From an uncultured Eubacteriales bacterium (GTDB lineage Bacteria > Bacillota_A > Clostridia > Christensenellales > Aristaeellaceae): a stretch of 8,992 bases of DNA. The stretch covers positions 1 through 8,992 of the forward strand of contig USEE01000040.1 of NCBI GenBank assembly GCA_900553645.1, given 5' to 3'. The position numbers and the translations under genes are program-made. This document shows, piece by piece, positions 1 to 4,566 of this stretch. How positions within the stretch are numbered: the stretch's first letter is position 1; each line of letters opens with the position of its first letter. The notes below the pieces were generated by a model. That model did not search any database. It had not been told where the DNA came from and was given only the letters and a program-made list of their open reading frames with translations.

Positions 1-9
1 CCTGAGCAG

Positions 10-56
10 CAAAAACAATTGCGCCGCGAGAGGACTTTCACACTCTCGCGGCGCAA
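10..56 (-). terminator. Intrinsic terminator of the MgtC-family gene
   Basis: A perfect 14-bp stem (arms 19-32 and 43-56, loop of 10 nt at 33-42) lies 6 bases past the stop codon of the minus-strand gene. On the minus strand it is followed by a T-rich tail (TTGTTTTTGC, about 9-18). Stem, position and tail together are the classic signature of a Rho-independent terminator. The plus-strand side has no T run, so it probably works in one direction. Confidence 0.85.
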
Positions 57-62
57 ACTATT

Positions 63-737
63 TTAAGTATTGGTGGTAGTAACGCTCATTATATTGGGAT
101 GCTCCGATATGTCCTGCACTATGTCCGCATACGATACGTTGCGCGGCAGGTGCAGCACATACGTGTTGGTGTAAATGTTATTGGGCTGGCGGTTATCCAC
201 GTGGAAGTCCAGATCCTCCACCTTTATACCCCGCCGCGTCATGTAATCGGTAAGGTATGTTATCGTCTCTTTTCGGTGTATGAACTGCACCACGACCTTC
301 TTGACCGAGTTTATGTGCATTATCTTGCCCAGCGCCATCAGCACCACCATTACCAGCACGCAGCCTATGCCCGCTATCCAGTAATAGCCCATGCCCGCCG
401 CCAGACCCAGGCACGCCGCGTTCCACAGCGACGCCGCCGTCGTAAGGCCCGACACGCGCTTCTGCGACATGAATATCGTGCCCGCGCCCAAGAAGCCTAT
501 GCCCGACACCACCTGCGCGATTACGCGGCCCATGCTCAGGTTGATATGGTCGTTGTCCAGCGCGACTATGCGAGCCTCCATTTCGGTTTCTATCATTGCG
601 ATGATACATGCTCCCAGACATACCAGCACATGCGTTCGCATACCTGCGGGGCGGTGCTTGCGTTCGCGCTCCAGCCCGATGACAGTACCTATCATAAGCG
701 CAAAACAGGTACGTGCTACTACCTCATAAACGGCCAA
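63..737 (-). CDS. MgtC/SapB family membrane protein
   Basis: Predicted 224-residue inner-membrane protein of the MgtC/SapB family, a group linked to Mg2+ starvation and membrane-energy homeostasis; its molecular activity is not settled. Family hallmarks are visible: GLERERKHRPAGMRTH at residues 21-36 after the first membrane segment, GIGFLGAGTI at 79-88, GLTTAASLW at 97-105, and four or five hydrophobic segments up to about residue 138. A soluble C-terminal domain (about 145-224) resembles the ACT-like tail of longer family members. I chose the TTG start at 737. It sits 9 nt after a GGAGG ribosome site and just downstream of a well-spaced promoter. The longest frame opens with an ATG at 857, but that lies upstream of the promoter and adds 40 non-conserved residues. 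It is a single-gene unit ending in a strong terminator. The family call is firm; the substrate or role is not. Confidence 0.9.
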   Translation of the reverse strand: MAVYEVVARTCFALMIGTVIGLERERKHRPAGMRTHVLVCLGACIIAMIETEMEARIVALDNDHINLSMGRVIAQVVSGIGFLGAGTIFMSQKRVSGLTTAASLWNAACLGLAAGMGYYWIAGIGCVLVMVVLMALGKIMHINSVKKVVVQFIHRKETITYLTDYMTRRGIKVEDLDFHVDNRQPNNIYTNTYVLHLPRNVSYADIVQDISEHPNIMSVTTTNT

Positions 738-770
738 AATTGTTCGCCTCCGAATTGGTGGAATGTACGA

Positions 771-799
771 ATTATACCATACCTTGAAGGTGGGTTCAA
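771..799 (-). promoter_or_regulatory. Sigma-A-type promoter of the MgtC-family gene
   Basis: On the minus strand TTGAAC (794-799) is separated by exactly 17 bp from a perfect TATAAT (771-776), which is preceded by TGG, an extended -10. Transcription would start near 764, giving a leader of about 27 nt that holds GGAGG before the TTG codon. Such a short leader leaves no room for a magnesium riboswitch. Confidence 0.8.
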
Positions 800-1131
800 T
801 AAAAGCATGACATAAACTAACAAAAAAATTGCGTGTTGCTATCAAAACGCTTACCAAAACGTACTTATATGCAAGTTTAGCATCAGCTTAATCGGTATCA
901 ATGCTAATTTAATATTGACTTACTGGCTTTTGCCATATAAGTTATTGCTCGCTATCTGAGCGCCGAAACTGCGGGCTTTGTTTAGGCAGACATAACCCGG
1001 CGTGATTTTGCTTCCCGCCTTCACAATCGCCATGCGCTCCTAACGCAAGCTTTGCGCGCACAGGCTGGATTTTACGGCGGGCAAGGCGTACAATGCCCGG
1101 TAGAACTTAACTCATTGGGAGGAGGCTTAAT
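800..1131. other. Gene-poor region between the MgtC and Nudix genes
   Basis: No convincing reading frame or RNA gene was found in these roughly 330 bases. The left part (800-960) is AT-rich, the right part GC-rich. A TTGACT at 915-920 has no well-placed -10 partner; the nearest is TATAAG after 15 bp. A GGGAGGAGG ribosome site at 1117-1125 belongs to the Nudix gene. Confidence 0.6.
1066..1094 (+). promoter_or_regulatory. Candidate promoter of the Nudix operon
   Basis: TACAAT (1089-1094) lies 17 bp after a poor -35 (TGGATT, 1066-1071) and would give a leader of about 30 nt. An inverted repeat CGGGCA-N10-TGCCCG (1078-1083 and 1094-1099) overlaps the -10 and could be an operator, or chance in GC-rich DNA. 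The -35 matches at only three positions, so this is a weak call. Confidence 0.3.
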
Positions 1132-1680
1132 ATGAATACTCAGGATATGATCGAGCACAAGCTGAGCGGCGAAAAGGTATTCGACGGCGCGCTTTTGCAT
1201 ATAGAGCACTGGCAGGTGCGCCTGCCCGACGGCCGCACGGCGCTGCGCGAAATCGCGCGCCACATCGGCGCGGTGGCTGTCGTGCCGGTGGACGAGGACG
1301 GATATGTTACCGTGGTTTACCAGTACCGCCCCGCGATAGGCCGCGTGATGCTGGAAATTCCCGCGGGCAAGCTGGACTCGGCGGACGAGGACAGGCTGGA
1401 AGCCGCCCAGCGCGAACTGCGCGAGGAAACCGGCCTTACCGCGAGCAGCTGGACGCGCCTTGCCGACATAGTGCCTTCGCCGGGCTACCTTACCGAGCGG
1501 ATAACGCTCTTTTTGGCCAAGGGCCTCAGCCAGGGCGAGACCGACCCGGACGACGACGAATTCCTGAACGTGGAGCGCATACCTTTAACGGAGCTGGTCG
1601 GGCGCGTGATGCGCGGCGAGATTGAGGACGCAAAGACGCAGAGCGGCCTGCTTATGGCGGCGCGCGCGCTGGGCGTATGA
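1132..1680 (+). CDS. Nudix hydrolase, ADP-ribose pyrophosphatase-like
   Basis: 182-residue cytosolic Nudix hydrolase, close in length to Bacillus NudF-type ADP-ribose pyrophosphatases, which split ADP-ribose into AMP and ribose 5-phosphate. The Nudix box spans residues 79-102: G79, then RELREETGL at 94-102 with the metal-binding glutamates E95, E98 and E99. One extra residue lies in the loop between G79 and the helix. SPGYLTE at 116-122 and the QYRPAIG region at 64-70 are typical of the ADP-ribose subfamily rather than the MutT or Ap4A groups. The start is firm: GGGAGGAGG ends 6 nt before the ATG. The stop overlaps the next start as ATGA, so the two genes are probably translationally coupled. 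The substrate is inferred from subfamily motifs; other nucleoside-diphosphate sugars are possible. Confidence 0.9.
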   Translation: MNTQDMIEHKLSGEKVFDGALLHIEHWQVRLPDGRTALREIARHIGAVAVVPVDEDGYVTVVYQYRPAIGRVMLEIPAGKLDSADEDRLEAAQRELREETGLTASSWTRLADIVPSPGYLTERITLFLAKGLSQGETDPDDDEFLNVERIPLTELVGRVMRGEIEDAKTQSGLLMAARALGV

Positions 1681-2486
1681 CCGGGCTTATCATCGCGGCG
1701 GCGGTAGTACTGCTAATCATAATCGTACTGCCCGAGGCATTGCCGCGCCCCCGCGATGAATTTAAGGACTTTGAAGGCTGGGCGCGCATACCGGCGGCGC
1801 ACCGCGGGCTGGCAGGGCCGGACGCGCCCGAGAATACGGCGGCGGCGTTCAGGCGCGCGGCTGACGCGGGGCTGAATATCGAGCTGGATGTAAGGCAGTG
1901 CCGCGACGGCCTTGTGATAATGCACGATGGCTGTGTCGCCCTGCCCTCGGGCGGGACGCGGCGCGTGCGCGATATGACCGTGGCGGAGCTGAAGCAGCTG
2001 AAACTGCCCGGCGGCGCGGAGATCGCAACGCTTGACGAGGCGCTTGAGGCAGTTGCCGGGCGCGTGGGACTTATAATAGAAATAAAGGACGTTGGCGTGA
2101 TGAGCGCGATACGCATCTGCGACGTGCTCGCGCCCGTACTGCGCGCGTATAGCGGGCCGTATTGCGTGGAGTCATTCAACCCGTGGGCACTGCGCAAGTT
2201 CCAAAACCGCCTGCCCGACGTGCCGCGCGGCCAGCTCGTGCCCTCGTTCGGCTCGGCACGCAAGCAGTGCGGCATGGCTGCGGGCTGGATATTTTCCAAT
2301 ATACTGCTTTGCCCGATGTCGCGCCCCGCGTTCGTGGCGTATGAGTACGATAAGCCCCAAACGCGCGGCCTGAAGGCATGGATAAGGCGCGGCGGCAGGT
2401 GCGCCGTGTGGACTGTGATAGGCGAGGATGACCTGCGGCGAGAAATGGCTAAGGGTAATATCGTGATATTTGAGGAAGAGCAGTGA
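1677..2486 (+). CDS. Membrane-anchored glycerophosphodiester phosphodiesterase
   Basis: 269-residue glycerophosphodiester phosphodiesterase (GDPD family), which hydrolyses lipid-derived glycerophosphodiesters to glycerol 3-phosphate and an alcohol. A hydrophobic N-terminal segment (residues 3-20) is a probable signal anchor; the catalytic TIM-barrel follows. Catalytic motifs are present in order: HRG at 42-44, ENT at 52-54, E69 and D71 as metal ligands, HD at 83-84, E135 as third metal ligand, SFNP at 166-169 and WTV at 245-247. The C-terminus ends in a short VIFEEEQ stretch where many family members have a GxDGIITD-type motif. The active-site residues are complete, so this looks like a clade difference rather than damage. 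Its ATG overlaps the Nudix stop by 4 bp, so it depends on the same transcript. I infer lipid turnover or phosphate salvage; which side of the membrane the barrel faces is not certain. Confidence 0.88.
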   Translation: MTGLIIAAAVVLLIIIVLPEALPRPRDEFKDFEGWARIPAAHRGLAGPDAPENTAAAFRRAADAGLNIELDVRQCRDGLVIMHDGCVALPSGGTRRVRDMTVAELKQLKLPGGAEIATLDEALEAVAGRVGLIIEIKDVGVMSAIRICDVLAPVLRAYSGPYCVESFNPWALRKFQNRLPDVPRGQLVPSFGSARKQCGMAAGWIFSNILLCPMSRPAFVAYEYDKPQTRGLKAWIRRGGRCAVWTVIGEDDLRREMAKGNIVIFEEEQ

Positions 2487-2534
2487 TAGGCCGACGCAAT
2501 ATTTGATCGACAGGAACCGAAACTGTAAATAAAC

Positions 2535-2578
2535 CGCGCCCGCCCGAGGCAGTACAGACTATGCTTCGGGCGGGCGCG
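2535..2578. terminator. Long GC-rich hairpin between converging genes
   Basis: A 17-bp stem with one G-U pair (arms 2535-2551 and 2562-2578, 10-nt loop) lies between the phosphodiesterase gene and the minus-strand peptide gene. Read on the minus strand it is followed by a T-rich stretch (GGTTTATTTACAG), fitting a terminator for the peptide gene. On the plus strand there is no T run, so any termination of the Nudix operon here would be weaker. Confidence 0.7.
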
Positions 2579-2597
2579 CGTGCGTTGAGGCAGGCAA

Positions 2598-2894
2598 TCA
2601 GTTGCCGTTTTTGTTGATGATATTGAGGCTGATGTTATTTATATTGCCGGTTATGTCATTGGCTAAATTATTGCCGTTGGTGATTATGCTTAGGTCGGCG
2701 GAGTTGTTTCTGATGTTCAGGTCAATGCGGTTGCTATTTGTGTTTAGCTTCATGTCGATGTTGCTGTTGTTAATCAGATTGCGGTTAGTATCAAAGATCA
2801 GATTGCGGTCAGTGTCGAAGATAAGATTGTTGTTGCCGCCGGTCACTTTGGTTAGATCGTCGTCGGGGATGGGATTGACTGGATGCTTGTCCAT
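2598..2894 (-). CDS. Orphan double-glycine-leader peptide with Asn-rich repetitive core
   Basis: 98-residue predicted precursor peptide. Residues 1-20 form a classical double-glycine leader ending DDDLTKVTGG. Hydrophobic residues sit at -12 (I), -7 (L) and -4 (V), an acidic residue at -8, and GG at -2/-1, as in leaders cut by C39 peptidase/ABC exporters. The 78-residue core has 26 Asn, no Cys, and alternates Ile/Leu with Asn, Asp, Ser and Thr. It opens with an 8-residue repeat (RNLIFDTN-like). The pattern suggests stacked beta-strands or a beta-helix rather than a helical bacteriocin. I chose the ATG at 2894 because GAGGT (2902-2906) sits 7 nt upstream; an earlier ATG at 2927 falls about at the transcription start and has no ribosome site. 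No exporter, peptidase or modifying enzyme lies nearby, so export must rely on a system elsewhere. Possible roles are bacteriocin, RiPP (ribosomally made, modified peptide) precursor or secreted structural peptide; none is proven. Confidence 0.75.
   Translation of the reverse strand: MDKHPVNPIPDDDLTKVTGGNNNLIFDTDRNLIFDTNRNLINNSNIDMKLNTNSNRIDLNIRNNSADLSIITNGNNLANDITGNINNISLNIINKNGN
2775..2834. repeat. 24-bp tandem repeat inside the peptide gene
   Basis: Two adjacent 24-bp copies (2775-2798 and 2799-2822) differ at three positions, and a partial third copy starts at 2823. They encode the eight-residue repeat at the start of the peptide core. Two of the changes are silent and one swaps Asp for Asn, so the repeat appears to have grown by duplication while keeping its protein pattern. 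Confidence 0.85.
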
Positions 2895-2937
2895 TGTGCT
2901 GACCTCGCTTTCTTTATCGTACAGCATTGTTTATAAT

Positions 2938-2966
2938 ATTATACGTTGAAATTGAAAAAATGGCAA
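2938..2966 (-). promoter_or_regulatory. Strong promoter of the Asn-rich peptide gene
   Basis: On the minus strand TTGCCA (2961-2966) is 17 bp from a perfect TATAAT (2938-2943), matching 11 of 12 consensus positions. Transcription would begin close to 2930, leaving a leader of about 35 nt with GAGGT before the ATG at 2894. It stands back to back with the toxin promoter at 3010-3038. A small TTCA-N4-TGAA palindrome (2968-2979) in the gap between the two could be an operator, but this is weak. Confidence 0.85.
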
Positions 2967-3009
2967 CTTCAAAAATGAACTTTGTTGGATATACCGACGG
3001 AACTGGAAA

Positions 3010-3038
3010 TTGACGCAAGCACCATAATATGCTATAAT
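3010..3038 (+). promoter_or_regulatory. Strong promoter of the type I toxin mRNA
   Basis: TTGACG (3010-3015), a 17-bp spacer and a perfect TATAAT (3033-3038) preceded by TGC, an extended -10. This matches 11 of 12 consensus positions. The predicted start near 3045 coincides with the first base of a 9-bp hairpin in the transcript. Confidence 0.9.
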
Positions 3039-3044
3039 GCAATC

Positions 3045-3066
3045 GAAGCTTTTGAAAAAAGGCTTC
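3045..3066 (+). other. 5'-terminal RNA hairpin of the toxin mRNA
   Basis: Arms 3045-3053 and 3058-3066 form nine consecutive pairs, one of them G-U, closed by a GAAA tetraloop (3054-3057). It falls exactly at the predicted 5' end. Known type I toxin mRNAs often carry such a terminal stem, which protects the RNA from decay, and that role is inferred here. Confidence 0.7.
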
Positions 3067-3102
3067 TACTGGCAGGAAGGAATAAGATGGCGCTTGGCTT
3101 TT

Positions 3103-3139
3103 CCACCTCCTATACCCTACAAAAGTGTAAAGGGGGTGG
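3103..3139 (+). promoter_or_regulatory. Hairpin hiding the toxin ribosome-binding site
   Basis: CCACCTCCT (3103-3111) pairs without a break with AGGGGGTGG (3131-3139), nine pairs with one G-U. The right arm is the Shine-Dalgarno sequence of the toxin, 4 nt before its ATG at 3144. A short inner helix (3118-3120 with 3127-3129) is possible in the loop. Folding would block ribosome entry, as in known type I toxin mRNAs. Confidence 0.75.
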
Positions 3140-3143
3140 TATC

Positions 3144-3245
3144 ATGTCAGACTATGAGATGCTTTCTCTAGTTTGTGTGATTATCTCTCTTGTATTGATT
3201 GCGATCGATCTCGGTCGCAACATCGGTAACTCGAACAAGAAGTAA
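3144..3245 (+). CDS. Small holin-like membrane toxin (type I toxin-antitoxin)
   Basis: 33-residue peptide starting MSDYEMLSLV, with one hydrophobic helix (about residues 7-22) and a basic tail ending NSNKK. This is the pattern of the Firmicutes 'putative holin-like toxin' group and of Fst/TxpA/BsrG-type type I toxins, which insert in the cell membrane. The frame is open upstream to an ATG at 2982, but that lies before the promoter. The ATG at 3144 directly follows AGGGGGTGG. Context supports the call: a strong promoter, a 5' hairpin, a sequestered ribosome site, an intrinsic terminator and a strong promoter converging from the other side. Toxicity itself is inferred. A plain small membrane peptide with other roles cannot be excluded. 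Confidence 0.8.
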   Translation: MSDYEMLSLVCVIISLVLIAIDLGRNIGNSNKK

Positions 3246-3344
3246 AAGTAAAGCCGCCATCCATCGCTAATGGTTGGCGGTTTTTACTTCGGTTCACAAT
3301 GCAACCGGAGGGGAGAAGCCAGCTCAAAAGCGTCATCCCTTCCT
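3240..3344 (-). ncRNA. Predicted antisense RNA antitoxin, converging on the toxin gene
   Basis: A near-consensus minus-strand promoter (3351-3379) starts an RNA near 3344 that runs toward the toxin gene. The toxin terminator hairpin, read on the minus strand, is followed by TTTACTTTTACTT, so the RNA would be about 100 nt and overlap the 3' end of the toxin mRNA by about 45 nt. It has no obvious reading frame with a ribosome site. This convergent layout with a shared terminator matches Fst/RNAII, and the 3' overlap matches TxpA/RatA. Near its 5' end GGAAGGGA can pair with TCCCCTCC at 7 of 8 positions. The RNA ends are predicted; if it reads through the hairpin, the overlap would be longer. Confidence 0.7.
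3250..3285. terminator. Shared bidirectional terminator of toxin and antisense RNA
   Basis: Arms at about 3250-3264 and 3270-3284, with one T-T mismatch, one G-U pair and a 5-nt loop. The plus strand continues TTTTTAC, a proper tail for the toxin mRNA. The minus strand continues TTTACTTTTAC, a weaker tail suited to the antisense RNA. Confidence 0.8.
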
Positions 3345-3350
3345 GCCCTT

Positions 3351-3379
3351 ATTTTATCATATTAAGCTGCTCGTGTCAA
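3351..3379 (-). promoter_or_regulatory. Strong promoter of the antisense RNA
   Basis: On the minus strand a perfect TTGACA (3374-3379), a 17-bp spacer and TAAAAT (3351-3356) match 11 of 12 consensus positions. No minus-strand gene with a ribosome site follows, so its product is best read as an untranslated RNA facing the toxin gene. Confidence 0.85.
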
Positions 3380-3405
3380 CGCCCTTTGGCATTATTAAAT
3401 CGTTT

Positions 3406-3439
3406 CCATATAAAAGCGGCTTCACACCAAAGCCGCTTT
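3406..3439 (-). terminator. Intrinsic terminator of the PHP phosphatase gene
   Basis: A 10-bp stem (3413-3422 with 3430-3439, 7-nt loop) lies 28 bases after the stop codon of the minus-strand gene and is followed on that strand by TTTTATATGG. It also insulates the antisense RNA promoter from transcription arriving from the phosphatase gene. Confidence 0.8.
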
Positions 3440-3467
3440 AACATATGCCTATTCGATTCAGTCCCCG

Positions 3468-4271
3468 TCAAATCCTGACCGGCGTGCCCTTACGCCTTGT
3501 GAACGTAAGCGTATACTTCGCGCCGCAGCTAAGCGCCATCTGCCGCGCGTAATCGAACTCATACGCCACATACTCGGTATAGTGCGCGTCGCTGCCGAAC
3601 ATCACGAACTCGCCGCCCAGCTCTATGAAGCGCTTTACCATATCCGCGCCCGGTATCGTGGACGTGCCGCCGTTTTTAAGTCCCGACGTGTTTATCTCCA
3701 GCGCCTTGCCGTCCTCGGCCAGCTTCTTCAGCACCGCGTCCACTACGTCGGGCGCGTATGCGCGGTCGAACGGGCGCAGGTCGGGGCGATGCGGCGCGAA
3801 CTTTGAGCAGTACCCAAAGTGCGCCAGGCAGTCGAAGTCGTGGAAGCGGTTGACCGACTCCCACACGCATTCGGCATAGCGGCGGTACGCCGCCTCGACC
3901 GTGCGGCCCGCGATGAACTTGTCATAGTCCACCGGGTCCAGCCCGTCCACCATGTGCTGGGACAAAAGCACGTAATCGAAGTCGTGCGCCTGTACCACCG
4001 CCAGCGTCTCCTTTGTGGAGCCGGCGTGCTCGCCCGCCTCTATGCCGCGGCGAATCGAGAGCGTCGGGAACTCGGCGCGCAGTGCGTCTATCTCCTTAAA
4101 GTAGTTCTCGTAATCGATTATCTTGTCATACGCGGGATTGCAATAGTTTATATCCAAATGGTCGGTCAGGCAGATTTCCTCCAGCCCAGCGGCCTGTGCC
4201 GCGGTGAACTGCTCGCGTATGGTTGCGTGGCCGTCCGGCGAATTGACGGTGTGTACGTGATAATCCCTCAT
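3468..4271 (-). CDS. PHP-family histidinol-phosphatase-like hydrolase
   Basis: 267-residue cytosolic metallo-phosphoesterase of the PHP superfamily, HisJ/HisK branch, which in histidine synthesis removes phosphate from histidinol phosphate. The metal-site motifs are all visible: HVH at residues 5-7, TDH at 36-38, E78 in GIEAGEH, SQH at 104-106, AHFGY at 150-154, EINTSG at 192-197 and SDAH at 227-230. Length fits the family. The start is firm, with GGGGAGG 8 nt upstream of the ATG. A -10-like TATACT (4324-4329, minus) lies upstream but has no good -35. No other histidine genes are nearby, so it may be a stand-alone histidinol-phosphatase or a PHP enzyme with another phosphate ester as substrate. 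It is a single-gene unit with its own terminator. Confidence 0.87.
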   Translation of the reverse strand: MRDYHVHTVNSPDGHATIREQFTAAQAAGLEEICLTDHLDINYCNPAYDKIIDYENYFKEIDALRAEFPTLSIRRGIEAGEHAGSTKETLAVVQAHDFDYVLLSQHMVDGLDPVDYDKFIAGRTVEAAYRRYAECVWESVNRFHDFDCLAHFGYCSKFAPHRPDLRPFDRAYAPDVVDAVLKKLAEDGKALEINTSGLKNGGTSTIPGADMVKRFIELGGEFVMFGSDAHYTEYVAYEFDYARQMALSCGAKYTLTFTRRKGTPVRI

Positions 4272-4407
4272 AATTCAAGCCTCCCCGACTTAAAACCCTA
4301 TACTCTGATAATTTTCCAGATGCAGTATAAAATGCCGCAATTAAGAAAGCCAGATTGCGCGTGTTAAGAATTTTCATCAAAAAATACGCGTTTTAAGATT
4401 AAATGAC

Positions 4408-4436
4408 TTTCCTAAACCTGCTAAAGATGATATAAT
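4408..4436 (+). promoter_or_regulatory. Candidate promoter and leader of the DUF975 pair
   Basis: A perfect TATAAT (4431-4436) preceded by TGA, an extended -10, has only a weak -35 (TTTCCT, 4408-4413). Transcription from near 4443 would give a leader of about 125 nt before the GTG at 4567. The leader holds a pyrimidine-rich tract near 4513-4530 and a possible GCAATG/CATTGC pairing; I recognise no riboswitch. The rest of the gap 4272-4407 shows nothing beyond the ribosome site of the PHP gene. Confidence 0.5.
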
Positions 4437-4566
4437 CATTCCGTTAGAACTGCTTTGGGGCAATGCGATAAGATGGTGAAAGTTATTTTGCGCCGCCTTT
4501 CAGGTATGCGAATTTTATCTTTCTTTTTTAGGCCGCCATTGCATTAAGCGAGGTGGAAATATACAG

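Larger units (their letters stand above)
3071..3347. repeat. Imperfect inverted repeat flanking the toxin gene
   Basis: The plus-strand segment 3071-3110 resembles the minus-strand segment read from 3347 down to 3307. GGCAGGAAGG is identical in both (3071-3080 and 3338-3347), followed by CGCTT, GGCTT and a CCTCC-ending pyrimidine tract with small gaps. The toxin leader and the 5' part of the antisense RNA therefore carry related sequences in the same RNA sense. The match is clear over 10 bp and gapped beyond that. Confidence 0.6.

Noticed and set aside
99..815. 238-codon plus-strand frame opposite the MgtC gene
   Set aside because: It is antisense to a clearly conserved membrane protein. The product is His/Arg/Tyr-rich with no recognisable domain, and the frame covers the MgtC promoter.
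800..960. Possible magnesium (M-box) riboswitch upstream of the MgtC gene
   Set aside because: None of the conserved M-box segments is visible on the minus strand, and the promoter at 771-799 leaves only a 27-nt leader.
2602..2949. 115-codon plus-strand frame opposite the Asn-rich peptide gene
   Set aside because: The Leu/Ser/Arg-rich product is simply the mirror of Asn and Asp codons. Promoter, ribosome site and leader motif all lie on the minus strand.
2982..3143. Longer 87-residue version of the small toxin starting at 2982
   Set aside because: This start is upstream of the promoter and predicted transcription start, has no ribosome site, and the extra residues look unlike any toxin leader.
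4443..4566. Riboswitch or integron-like site in the leader of the DUF975 pair
   Set aside because: Only weak short pairings are found. A GTTAGAA resembles an attC core but lacks its partner and the final pyrimidine.
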